Assembly: GCA_025352265.1 (NCBI GenBank)
Contig: JANXTS010000059.1
Span: forward strand, 1-64,000
Length of the DNA: 64,000 nucleotides
From: Variovorax sp.
GTDB taxonomy: Bacteria; Pseudomonadota; Gammaproteobacteria; Burkholderiales; Burkholderiaceae_C
Direction of reading: 5' to 3'
Positions within the stretch are counted from its first letter, which is position 1. Each line of letters begins with the position of its first letter. The translations under genes were made by a program, and so were the position numbers. This document shows, in pieces, positions 18,512-26,517 of the stretch. Below the pieces are notes generated by a model. The model was not told where the DNA came from. It did not search any database and saw nothing but the letters and a program-made list of their open reading frames with translations.

Positions 18512-19942
18512 ATGTCCATTCCATTCCGCATCCTCGACATCCAGCTCTTCGAGCGCGGTGTGAAGATGCGTATGCCTTTTCGCTTCGGCGTGGTCACGCT
18601 GACGGCGTGTCCGCAGGCCTTCGTGCGCGTGCGCATCGGCACGGATGACGGCGTCGCGATCGAGGGCGCGTCGGCCGAGTTGCTGGCGCCCAAGTGGTTC
18701 GACAAAAATCTCGCGCTCAGCAACGACGATAACTTCGATCAGCTGCGCACGTCGCTTCGATTGGCAAAGGCCGCATATCTCGCCCATGGCGATTCGCGCC
18801 CTGCGTTCGCGCACTTTGCTGCAAACTACCAGCCGCAAATCGATGAAGCGGCGGCGCAGCAGCTCAACCCGCTCATCGCCTGCTTCGGTCCGGCATTGAT
18901 CGACCGTGCATTGCTCGATGCGCTGTGTCGCGCCCAAGGTATTTCGTTCTACGAAGCGGTGCAACGCAACCTGCCCGGCATCGACGCAACGCTGACACCG
19001 GACCTCGATGCGTTCAACTTCGCCCGCTTCCTCGGCTCACTCGCGCCAGCGAACCACATAGCGCTGCGCCACACCGTCGGACTGGTCGACGCCATCACTG
19101 CGGTCGACGTGCAACAGCGCGTGGGCGACGGGCTGCCCGAGACGCTGGAAGAAGTCGTCGCAGCCACCGGCTGCCGCTACTTCAAGCTCAAGGTCGCCGG
19201 CAACGCAGAGCAAGACCTGGCACGGTTGACGCGCATCGCAGAGGTCATCGACCGCGTGCCCGATTACGTCGTCACGCTCGATGGCAACGAGCAGTTCGCC
19301 GACGCCGGGGTCGCCGCGCACTTCTGGGAGCAAGTGCAGGCAACGCCCGCACTGCAGCGCCTCGCAGCCGCGACCCTCTACATCGAACAACCATTGCCAC
19401 GCGCGACCGCGCTGCAAAGCGACGTGCGTGCGCTCGCTGCGATGCGGCCGGTGCTCATCGATGAATCCGACGGCATGCTCGATGCCTTTCCCCAAGCACT
19501 CGGCTGCGGCTACACGGGCGTGTCGAGCAAGGACTGCAAGGGCATCTATCGCTCACTGCTCAATGCCGCGCGCTGCAGCCAACTCAACCTGCAAGCGACG
19601 TCGGAAGGCCGGCTCGCCAATTACTTCATGTCGGCCGAAGACCTGACCACGCAGGCCGGCCTCGCCGTGCAGCAAGACCTTGCACTGGTGAACCTGATCG
19701 GCCTAACGCATGTCGAGCGCAATGGGCACCACTATGTGGACGGTTTCAGCGGCCAGGGCGGCAGCACGGCAGAAGCGCAAGGCTTCTTGCACGCGCAACC
19801 CGGGCTCTATGAAGCAAGCGGCGACAAGGTGCGGCTCTCCGTGCACGACGGAATGCTCGACATCACCTCACTCGCCGCGCCTGGCTTCGCTGCCAGCGCG
19901 CACCCGGACTGGACCACGCTTCAGCCGCTGGCTGGCAGTTGA
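18512..19942 (+). CDS. Enolase-superfamily enzyme (mandelate racemase/muconate cycloisomerase-like)
   Basis: At 476 residues it is longer than typical members (about 370-400). The barrel motifs are visible: KLK at 225-227 (base), metal ligands D257 (LDGNEQF), E292 (IEQPLP) and D317/E318 (LIDESDG), and K340 (SSKDCKG) as the second-face base. This KxK/K arrangement is like muconate-cycloisomerase or dipeptide-epimerase types rather than a His-Asp mandelate racemase. The extra length is in the N-terminal half (about 60-150) and the C-terminus. Abstraction of an alpha-proton of a carboxylate, giving dehydration or epimerisation, is expected; the substrate is unknown. Confidence 0.82.
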   Translation: MSIPFRILDIQLFERGVKMRMPFRFGVVTLTACPQAFVRVRIGTDDGVAIEGASAELLAPKWFDKNLALSNDDNFDQLRTSLRLAKAAYLAHGDSRPAFAHFAANYQPQIDEAAAQQLNPLIACFGPALIDRALLDALCRAQGISFYEAVQRNLPGIDATLTPDLDAFNFARFLGSLAPANHIALRHTVGLVDAITAVDVQQRVGDGLPETLEEVVAATGCRYFKLKVAGNAEQDLARLTRIAEVIDRVPDYVVTLDGNEQFADAGVAAHFWEQVQATPALQRLAAATLYIEQPLPRATALQSDVRALAAMRPVLIDESDGMLDAFPQALGCGYTGVSSKDCKGIYRSLLNAARCSQLNLQATSEGRLANYFMSAEDLTTQAGLAVQQDLALVNLIGLTHVERNGHHYVDGFSGQGGSTAEAQGFLHAQPGLYEASGDKVRLSVHDGMLDITSLAAPGFAASAHPDWTTLQPLAGS

Positions 19943-19989
19943 GCCCACACAAGAAATTCTCAAGAACATCGCAAGACACGGACACTGAA

Positions 19990-21153
19990 ATGGCAACCCA
20001 ACGACTCGGAATCATCATGCACGGCGTCACCGGCCGCATGGGCATGAACCAGCATTTGATCCGCTCCATTTGCGCCATTCGCGCGCAAGGCGGCGTGACG
20101 CTGTCGAACGGCGACAAGGCGATGCCCGACCCGATCCTCATCGGACGCAATGCCGACAAAATCGAGGCACTGGCCAAGGCCCACGGCATCGCACGCTGGG
20201 GCACCGACCTCGACGCTGCGCTGGCGAACAAGGACGACACGATTTTCTTCGACGCCGGCACGACCCAGATGCGCCCCACTCTGCTCGCAAAGGCGATCCG
20301 CGCCGGCAAGCACGTGTACTGCGAGAAGCCGATCGCGACCAATCTCAACGAGGCAGTCGAAGTCGCACGCCTCGCACAAAGCTCCGGTCTGAAGCACGGT
20401 GCGGTTCAAGACAAGCTTTTCCTGCCCGGCCTGCGCAAGCTCGACATGCTGCGTCGCGCCGGCTTCTTCGGCCGCATGCTGAGCGTGCGGCTCGAGTTCG
20501 GCTACTGGGTATTCGAAGGCGACCTGCAGCCCATTCAGCGACCTAGCTGGAACTACCGCAAGGAGGACGGCGGCGGGATGATCCTGGACATGATGTGCCA
20601 CTGGCGCTACGTGCTCGACAACCTGTTCGGCGAAGTGAAGTCGGTGAGCTGCCTGGGCACGACGCACATCCCCAAGCGCTGGGACGAAGCCGGTGAGCCC
20701 TACGAAGCCACCGCCGACGATGCGGCCTACGCCACCTGTCAACTCGTCGGCCACAACGGCGAGCTGGTCATCGCGCAGATCAACATGAGCTGGGTCACGC
20801 GCGTGCGGCGCGACGACCTGGTCACCTTCCATGTCGACGGCACCGACGGATCGGCGGTTGCGGGGCTTTCGAGCTGCCGTGCGCAGTCGCGCGTCGCTAC
20901 ACCGCGTCCGGTGTGGAACCCCGACGAGAAGCAGACGATGAACTTCTTCGACCAGTGGCAGGAGATCCCGGACTCGCAGGTCTACGACAACGGCTTCAAG
21001 ATCCAATGGGAACATTTCATTCGCCACGTTGTCGAAAACGCGCCGTACAAGTGGACGCTGCCCGAAGGCGTCAAGGGCGTGCAACTGGTTGAAGCTGCGC
21101 TCGAAAGCTGGGGCGAACGGCGCTGGGTCGACGTGCCCGCACTGAACCTCTGA
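19990..21153 (+). CDS. Gfo/Idh/MocA-family NAD(P)-dependent oxidoreductase
   Basis: The start at 19990 (MATQRLGIIMHG) gives 387 residues; an in-frame GTG or ATG further up would overlap the enolase gene. The Rossmann N-terminus has the altered glycine motif GVTGRMG (12-18). The family EKP motif is at residues 112-114 (CEKPIATNL), with Lys113 the likely catalytic residue. The C-terminal half is the alpha/beta substrate domain. Members oxidise hydroxyls of sugars, inositols or sugar acids. It lies 47 bases after the enolase gene and 13 before the DUF993 gene. Confidence 0.9.
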   Translation: MATQRLGIIMHGVTGRMGMNQHLIRSICAIRAQGGVTLSNGDKAMPDPILIGRNADKIEALAKAHGIARWGTDLDAALANKDDTIFFDAGTTQMRPTLLAKAIRAGKHVYCEKPIATNLNEAVEVARLAQSSGLKHGAVQDKLFLPGLRKLDMLRRAGFFGRMLSVRLEFGYWVFEGDLQPIQRPSWNYRKEDGGGMILDMMCHWRYVLDNLFGEVKSVSCLGTTHIPKRWDEAGEPYEATADDAAYATCQLVGHNGELVIAQINMSWVTRVRRDDLVTFHVDGTDGSAVAGLSSCRAQSRVATPRPVWNPDEKQTMNFFDQWQEIPDSQVYDNGFKIQWEHFIRHVVENAPYKWTLPEGVKGVQLVEAALESWGERRWVDVPALNL

Positions 21154-21166
21154 CGGGACCGGCACC

Positions 21167-22366
21167 ATGGCGTTGACCCTCACCCTTCCGACCGTCGACG
21201 GCGCGCTGGCGGCCTACGCGTTGCGCGGCACGGTCCCGACCAAACCAGCGGCGGGCATCCCGTTCAACCGCATTGCCTACTCGGCTGCGCACGTCGTCGC
21301 CGATCCGCTGGCCGCCGTCGATCCATGGCTGCAATGCGCGGTGGACTGGGATGCGACCATCGGCTATCGGCGTCATCTGTGGTCGCTCGGCCTTGGCGTC
21401 GCGGAGGCCATGGACACTGCGCAGCGTGGCATGGGGCTCGACTGGCCGACCTCGCTCGAACTCATCCGCCGCTCGGTCGATGCGGCAAAGGACTTTTCCT
21501 CGGATGGCGTCGGCGCGCTCGTCGCCTCGGGCTGCGGCACGGATCACCTCGACATCGACAACGTCAAGACCGTTGACGACGTGATCCGCGGCTACGAAGA
21601 ACAGATGGCCGCCATCGAAGCGCTTGGCGGTAAGCTGATCGTCATGGCCAGCCGCGCACTGGCCCGCGTCGCGAAGAGCCCTGCCGACTACGAGCGCGTG
21701 TACGACCGCGTGTTGTCGCAGGCAAAGCAGCCGGTCGTGCTGCACTGGCTCGGCCCGATGTTCGACCCGGCGCTGGCCGGTTATTGGGGCACGACCGATG
21801 TCGACAAGGCGATGGACACCGCGCTGGGCATCATCGGGGCGCATCCCGACAAGGTCGACGGCATCAAGATTTCGCTGCTCGATAAAGACAAGGAAATCGC
21901 TATGCGCCGGCGTCTTCCGCCGGGCGTGCGCATGTACACCGGCGACGACTTCAACTACGCCGAGCTGATTGCCGGAGATGGGTTTGGCAGCGAGTCGACA
22001 CATGGCCAAAGTGACGCACTGCTCGGCATCTTCGACGCGATCGCGCCGGCGGCCAGCGCCGCGCTCGGCGAGCTTGCACAAGGCAACGTCGATAAATTCC
22101 ACGCGATCCTCGGCCCGACCGTGCCCCTGTCGCGCCACATCTTTGCAGCGCCGACGCGCTTCTACAAAACCGGTGTCGTATTCATGGCGTGGCTCAACGG
22201 TCACCAGACCCACTTCACCATGGTCGGAGGCCAGCAGAGCACACGGTCGTTGCAGCATCTGGCCGAACTATTCCGCCTCGCCGATGCGGCCGATCTGCTG
22301 GAGCATCCGGAGCTTGCGGTGCGGCGCATGAAAACTTTGCTCGCGATGCATGGCGTCGAAGCCTGA
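21167..22366 (+). CDS. DUF993 family protein (aldolase-like)
   Basis: The 399-residue protein matches my recollection of DUF993, often labelled dihydrodipicolinate-synthase-like. Visible features fit a TIM barrel: VVLHWLGPMFDP, DGIKISLLDKDKE (a lysine at the position expected of a Schiff-base lysine in DapA-like aldolases, near residue 226) and MYTGDDFNY. Gly-rich GVGALVASGCGTDHL lies near residue 105-120. Its function is not established. Next to a Gfo/Idh dehydrogenase and sugar isomerases, a retro-aldol cleavage step is a reasonable inference. The next gene starts 8 bases after its stop. Confidence 0.8.
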   Translation: MALTLTLPTVDGALAAYALRGTVPTKPAAGIPFNRIAYSAAHVVADPLAAVDPWLQCAVDWDATIGYRRHLWSLGLGVAEAMDTAQRGMGLDWPTSLELIRRSVDAAKDFSSDGVGALVASGCGTDHLDIDNVKTVDDVIRGYEEQMAAIEALGGKLIVMASRALARVAKSPADYERVYDRVLSQAKQPVVLHWLGPMFDPALAGYWGTTDVDKAMDTALGIIGAHPDKVDGIKISLLDKDKEIAMRRRLPPGVRMYTGDDFNYAELIAGDGFGSESTHGQSDALLGIFDAIAPAASAALGELAQGNVDKFHAILGPTVPLSRHIFAAPTRFYKTGVVFMAWLNGHQTHFTMVGGQQSTRSLQHLAELFRLADAADLLEHPELAVRRMKTLLAMHGVEA

Positions 22367-22373
22367 GCCAACC

Positions 22374-23252
22374 ATGCGCGACTTCTCGCAGAATCACGAC
22401 TGGCTGTCGATTAACACCGCGACGGTGCGCAAGCAGCACGGCGTCGAAGTGCCGCTCGACCGCATCGTCGACCAGTGCGCCAGGCGCGGCATCAAGGCGA
22501 TCAGCCCGTGGCGCGATCAAGTCGCCGCTATCGGCATCGACAAGCTTGCCGCGCAGTTGAAAGCGCATGGCATCGGCTTGTCGGGCTACTGCCGCGGCGG
22601 CTTCTTTCCCGCACCCGATGTGGCAGGACTTAGAGCCGCACTCGACGACAACCGACGCGCCATCGACGAGGCGAAGAAGTTGAACGCACCGTGCCTCGTG
22701 CTCGTCGTCGGCGCCCTGCCCGGCGCGCTCGACGGCAAGGCCGCCTACAAAGACATCGGCCGGGCACGCAATGAAGTACGCGACGGCATCGCCGCTTCAC
22801 TCGAGTACGCGCGCGAGGTCGGCATGCCGCTCGCCATCGAGCCGCTGCATCCGATGCAAGCCGCAGATCGTGCCTGCATCAATACGCTGGAACACGCGCT
22901 GGACCTGTGCGACGAACTAGACCCCAGCAAGACAGGGACACTCGGCGTGGCAGTCGACATCTATCACGTTTGGTGGGACCCGAAGCTTGAGCAGCAGATT
23001 CAACGCGCGGGCAAAGAGCGATTGCTGGCCTACCACGTGTGCGACTGGTTGACGCCGACGCGCGACCTCTTGAGCGACCGCGGAATGATGGGTGATGGCG
23101 TGATCGAGTTGAAGAAGATTCGCGCCTGGATGGAGACTGCAGGTTTCAAAGGGTTCAGTGAAGTTGAAATCTTCTCTAATCTTGATTGGTGGCAACGTTC
23201 GATGGAAGAGACGCTCGACACTTGCATTGCTCGTCACAAGACTGTGGTGTGA
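22374..23252 (+). CDS. Second sugar isomerase/epimerase-like TIM-barrel protein
   Basis: From ATG 22374 (MRDFSQNHD) the protein is 292 residues; an upstream in-frame ATG would overlap the DUF993 gene. It is a xylose-isomerase-like TIM barrel. Metal ligands are evident: E156 (AIEPLHP), D195 (VDIYHVWW), H221 (YHVCDW) and E265 (EVEIFSN). The VDIYHVWWDP stretch is typical of the group found with DUF993 and Gfo/Idh genes. It ends the operon just before a GC-rich hairpin. It may act on the product of the dehydrogenase, or dehydrate or epimerise a 3-keto sugar. Confidence 0.88.
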   Translation: MRDFSQNHDWLSINTATVRKQHGVEVPLDRIVDQCARRGIKAISPWRDQVAAIGIDKLAAQLKAHGIGLSGYCRGGFFPAPDVAGLRAALDDNRRAIDEAKKLNAPCLVLVVGALPGALDGKAAYKDIGRARNEVRDGIAASLEYAREVGMPLAIEPLHPMQAADRACINTLEHALDLCDELDPSKTGTLGVAVDIYHVWWDPKLEQQIQRAGKERLLAYHVCDWLTPTRDLLSDRGMMGDGVIELKKIRAWMETAGFKGFSEVEIFSNLDWWQRSMEETLDTCIARHKTVV

Positions 23253-23255
23253 CGT

Positions 23256-23278
23256 GGCTCAGGCTGCCAGCCTGAGCC
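23256..23278 (+). terminator. Hairpin at the end of the sugar-acid operon
   Basis: GGCTCAGGCT-GCC-AGCCTGAGCC is a perfect 10-bp stem starting 3 bases after the last stop codon. There is no T run, so it may need Rho or act as a 3' stabiliser. The following 170 bases to the riboswitch hold no gene I recognise. Confidence 0.55.
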
Positions 23279-23453
23279 TTGGACGCCACGGACGTCGATT
23301 GCGGGCTACCTAGAGTCGACCTTCGGGTACGTCGACAAGAAGCCGAGCGACGCTGCGTTTCAGCGACTCACCATGGGGTTTTGGCTCGTGGGCGACAGCA
23401 CGGCCCTGCGGCGGTCTTTAGAATCGAGGGTTCCTCGGTGCAGACCGGGGCAA

Positions 23454-23605
23454 GCGTTCTCAGGGCGGGGTGCAATTCCCCACCGGCGGTGATGGCGACT
23501 CGTTCGCACAAGCCCGCGAGCGCCTGAAGTTCAACGGATTTCAGGGTCAGCAGATTTCGGTGTGAAACCGAAGCCGACGGTCACAGTCCGGATGCAAGAG
23601 AGCGC
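23454..23605 (+). ncRNA. FMN riboswitch (RFN element) upstream of ribH2
   Basis: The P1 strands GCGTTCTC (23454-23461) and GAGAGCGC (23598-23605) close the element. Between them lie conserved RFN blocks: AGGGCGGGGTGCAATTCCCC, CACCGGCGGT, AGCCCGCGAGCG, GGTCAGCAGATTTCGGTG and CCGACGGTCACAGTCCGGAT. These are diagnostic of FMN aptamers. Downstream, CTCTC (23683-23687) can pair with GAGAG (23693-23697) near the ribosome-binding site or with GAGAG of the P1 3' strand, which suggests translational control. No strong terminator lies before the start codon. A TAGAAT at about 23419 is a possible -10 box. Confidence 0.95.
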
Positions 23606-23713
23606 GAACCGTCTGCATTGCCGTGCGCGTCAAGTTGCGCGGCAACGCCGTCGTCTTCGTGCGCCCTGATTCAGGAAACCTGCTCTCCCTGCGAGAGGCA
23701 CCCAAGAGGCACC

Positions 23714-24226
23714 ATGAGTCAGATCAACGACCTTCCCCTTTCCGTCACCACTGCGACCGACGCGCCGCGAGGCAACCGCATCGCATTCGTTGAAGCCCAA
23801 TGGCATGAGGACATCGTGCACCAGGCACGCGACGCATTCTTGGCTGAGATGGAGCGCCTCGGCGTGCCTGCGGACACCATCGATGTGTTCGACGTGCCAG
23901 GCGCCTTCGAGATTCCGCTGCATGCCAAGCGTCTGGCCAACTCGGGTAAGTACGCGGCCATCGTGGGCTGCGCGCTGGTGGTCGATGGCGGCATCTACCG
24001 CCACGAATTCGTCGCGACCACTGTTGTCAACAGCCTGATGGCGCTGCAGCTCGAAACCGGCGTACCGATCTTGTCGGCCGTGCTGACGCCGCATCACTTT
24101 CATGAGCATGTGGAACACCGTAAGTACTTTCACCGTCACTTCGCGGTCAAGGGCACGGAGGTTGCCGAAGCCTGTGTGAAGACGATCGAAGGATTGCGAA
24201 AAGTCGACGCGCTATTGGCGGGCTGA
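23714..24226 (+). CDS. ribH2: 6,7-dimethyl-8-ribityllumazine synthase, RibH2 type
   Basis: The 170-residue protein is a lumazine synthase, making the riboflavin precursor from 3,4-dihydroxy-2-butanone 4-phosphate and the ribitylamino-uracil. Family motifs are VPGAFEIPLHAKRLA and the active-site region YRHEFVATTVVNSLMALQLETGVPILSAVLTPHHFHEH. The insert and HFHEH tail resemble type II (RibH2, decameric) enzymes of Brucella and Burkholderia rather than the housekeeping RibH. The ATG at 23714 follows AGAGG by four bases. It stands alone behind an FMN riboswitch, so it would be raised when flavin is low. Confidence 0.92.
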   Translation: MSQINDLPLSVTTATDAPRGNRIAFVEAQWHEDIVHQARDAFLAEMERLGVPADTIDVFDVPGAFEIPLHAKRLANSGKYAAIVGCALVVDGGIYRHEFVATTVVNSLMALQLETGVPILSAVLTPHHFHEHVEHRKYFHRHFAVKGTEVAEACVKTIEGLRKVDALLAG

Positions 24227-24401
24227 AGGACTTCAGGCCGCTGCGGGCTGGACCGCACGAGGCCAACGCCCACCACGCTCAGCAACCGATGCCACCGAAA
24301 GCAAAGCCGATCACCAACAAGGTGACTGGCAGCGGCAGCATCGCTGAGCGCGACTGCGGCTGGCGTCGTTGCGCGTTGCGAGGTGACCTTCGAGCGCGTT
24401 C

Positions 24402-25166
24402 TCAGTGTGCACGCCGCAACAGCTCAGGCACGGAGGCCGCGAACAACGCGACGCCCGACAGCGTCAGGAGGCCCAGCACGACTTGGCGGAAGGCCACGTC
24501 GCTGATGCCGGTGTAGAGCCGAGCGCCGAGCAGCACCGGTATCAAAACACAGACCGCAACGACGCCAAGCAGCGGCAGCATCGCCATCGACACGTTGCCG
24601 GTGCCGACCTGCAGAGCGAATGCTACGGCTAGCATCGACAGGTTGAAGTTCTGCACCACCGAACGTTGTAGATCGCGCTCGAATCCGCGCAACGTGCACC
24701 AAAGCGTTGGGATCGGCCCGGTGAAGCCGCCGACGCCACCGCAGATGCCGCCCAGGAAACCCGAAACTGCATTGGCCGCACGACCACCCCAGGCGATGCG
24801 CGGTAACTGCCTAGCGAGCAGCATCGCGATGCACCACGGCACCAACAGGCCGCCCAGGCATGCCTTGAAGACTGCCACGTCAAGCCGCGGCAGCAGCCAG
24901 ATACCGATCGGCACGCCGAGCAGGCCACCCAGTACGAAGGGACCGAGCAAGCGCATATCGAAGCCTCGGCGCACGGTGGCTGCCGCGATCACCTGTCCGA
25001 CAAGTGCGCCGAAAGTGGCCAGCACGGCTGCCAGCCGCGGCTCGACCGTCCAGGCCCAGAACGACATTGCGACGAGACCGAATGCGAAGCCCGAGAGCCC
25101 CTGTACGAAGCCGGCAACGACGGCGCCCAATGCGACGACGAGATAAAGGGAGGTCGCTGTGCTCAA
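24402..25166 (-). CDS. TSUP-family (TauE/SafE) membrane transporter
   Basis: The 254-residue, eight-helix hydrophobic protein shows the TauE/SafE repeats: AGFVQGLSGFAFGLVAMSFWAW near residues 18-39 and FLGGICGGVGGFTGPIPT near 136-153. Such proteins move sulfite, sulfoacetate or other small organosulfur or carboxylate anions. Its start overlaps the MFS gene stop in ATGA, so the two are translationally coupled and may handle related compounds. The 175 bases downstream are convergent with ribH2 and hold no firm gene. Confidence 0.88.
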   Translation of the reverse strand: MSTATSLYLVVALGAVVAGFVQGLSGFAFGLVAMSFWAWTVEPRLAAVLATFGALVGQVIAAATVRRGFDMRLLGPFVLGGLLGVPIGIWLLPRLDVAVFKACLGGLLVPWCIAMLLARQLPRIAWGGRAANAVSGFLGGICGGVGGFTGPIPTLWCTLRGFERDLQRSVVQNFNLSMLAVAFALQVGTGNVSMAMLPLLGVVAVCVLIPVLLGARLYTGISDVAFRQVVLGLLTLSGVALFAASVPELLRRAH

Positions 25167-26428
25167 GCGGTCGCGGCAACCAGCGACGTACGCCGCACGC
25201 GCGTCACGTTGAAAGCGCTGGCAATGAGCACGCCCTGCACCAGCGCGAGGCCGACGATCACGCTCATGTACTGACCGTTGTCCATCAAGCGGCCGAACAC
25301 CAGCGGCGCAAGCGCCTGGCCGATGTCCAGACCGGCATACACGACACCGTAGACGCGCCCCGTCGCATTAGGCGGCGTCGAGCGCTTCACCAGCAGATCG
25401 CGTGACGGCCCGGCAATGCCCGATGCGAAACCCATCGCAGCGAAGAGCACGGGCACCAGCATGCCGGGGAAGTCGACGAAAGCCAGCACCAATGCCAACG
25501 CAGCTGCCACGCCGAATCCCGCGCCGACGATGCGCTCGCAGCGCGTCGGGTCCGATGCGAGGAAGCCGCCGAGCACCATGCCTGCGGCGCTCGCCACCAT
25601 GTAAACCGTCAGGCAAATTGCGACAAGGGCCACCGGCACGTCGTGCAGATGACCAGCCGCGACGGGCGCAAAGGTCTGAACCACGCTGATGACAGCAGCG
25701 TAGAAAAAGAAGAAGGCAAAGCACATCCAGACTGCGGGAATGCGCAGGAAGTCGAACTCGCCGCCGGTGGATACGGACCCGCCTTGCCCCGTTGCCTTCT
25801 GCACCGTCTTGACGTCGAGCGACAGCACGCTGCGGTAGACCCACAAAACCATCAGCACGACCAGGGCGAGGACACCCGCCGATGCCAATGCCACGCGCCA
25901 CGAGTACGCGATGGCGATCGGCACCACGAAGGCCGGCGCCAAGGCCCAGCCCAGGCTGCCGGTAATGCCGTGCACGCTGTAGGCATGACCGAGCCGCGTC
26001 GGCGCGACCTTGCGGTTGAAAAGCGTGTAGTCGACCGGATGAAAGACGCCATTGCCGATGCCACCCAATACCGCGAAGGCGAGCAGCATCCAGTAGCTCG
26101 TCGCCGTCGCGTAGCCGAAAGCAGCCAGCGCCAGTGCGCCGAGCCCGACGAAGAGCACCGGGCGCGGGCCCAGTTTGTCGACGATGAAACCAGACGCCGC
26201 CTGCACCATGCACGAAACCACGAAGAAGACTGTCAACACTGCGCCGAGTTCTGTGTAGCTCACGTTGAAAGCGTCTTTCAGCCATGGGAACAGAGGTGCC
26301 AATACCAACTGGCTGAAGTGGCTGACGGCATGCGCCAGGCCGACGAGGCCGATCAACTTGGCGTCGGCGCGCAAGGTGGGCGTCGAAGGTAAAGCGGCAA
26401 CGGCTGAAGTACCGACAGTGGAGGACAT
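25163..26428 (-). CDS. Major facilitator superfamily transporter
   Basis: The 421-residue protein has twelve predicted membrane segments. The MFS-like loop after helix 2 reads DKLGPRP and helix 4-5 shows GGIGNGVFHPVDYTLFNRKV. The second half mirrors the first with ASDPTRCERIVG. The nearest familiar types are fosmidomycin-resistance or oxalate/formate-like antiporters, but the substrate is unknown. It leads a two-gene operon with TSUP and diverges from an AraC-family gene across 89 bases, which suggests local control. Confidence 0.87.
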   Translation of the reverse strand: MSSTVGTSAVAALPSTPTLRADAKLIGLVGLAHAVSHFSQLVLAPLFPWLKDAFNVSYTELGAVLTVFFVVSCMVQAASGFIVDKLGPRPVLFVGLGALALAAFGYATATSYWMLLAFAVLGGIGNGVFHPVDYTLFNRKVAPTRLGHAYSVHGITGSLGWALAPAFVVPIAIAYSWRVALASAGVLALVVLMVLWVYRSVLSLDVKTVQKATGQGGSVSTGGEFDFLRIPAVWMCFAFFFFYAAVISVVQTFAPVAAGHLHDVPVALVAICLTVYMVASAAGMVLGGFLASDPTRCERIVGAGFGVAAALALVLAFVDFPGMLVPVLFAAMGFASGIAGPSRDLLVKRSTPPNATGRVYGVVYAGLDIGQALAPLVFGRLMDNGQYMSVIVGLALVQGVLIASAFNVTRVRRTSLVAATA

Positions 26429-26497
26429 GGATTGCTACAAATATGACGGACGGGGAGTGATCGTATGCGGGCAGACCGCGTCAGAATGGCGATACAG

Positions 26498-26512
26498 CGA
26501 CAACATTTGTCG
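26498..26512. promoter_or_regulatory. Palindrome between the MFS and AraC genes
   Basis: CGACAA-CAT-TTGTCG is a perfect 6-bp inverted repeat 5 bases upstream of the AraC-family start. ACAAAT near the MFS start (about 26437) forms a distant inverted match with ATTTGT here. It may be a regulator site for the divergent pair. Confidence 0.45.
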
Positions 26513-26517
26513 AAACC

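Noticed and set aside
23279..23527. Open frame overlapping the FMN riboswitch
   Set aside because: The conserved RFN blocks explain the sequence; no protein motif is present.
24284..24345. Short minus-strand frame (MLPLPVTLLVIGFAFGGIGC) past the TSUP gene
   Set aside because: Hydrophobic and tempting as a micro-protein, but it has no ribosome site, and a 16-base match to a segment inside the TSUP gene suggests a small duplicated scrap.
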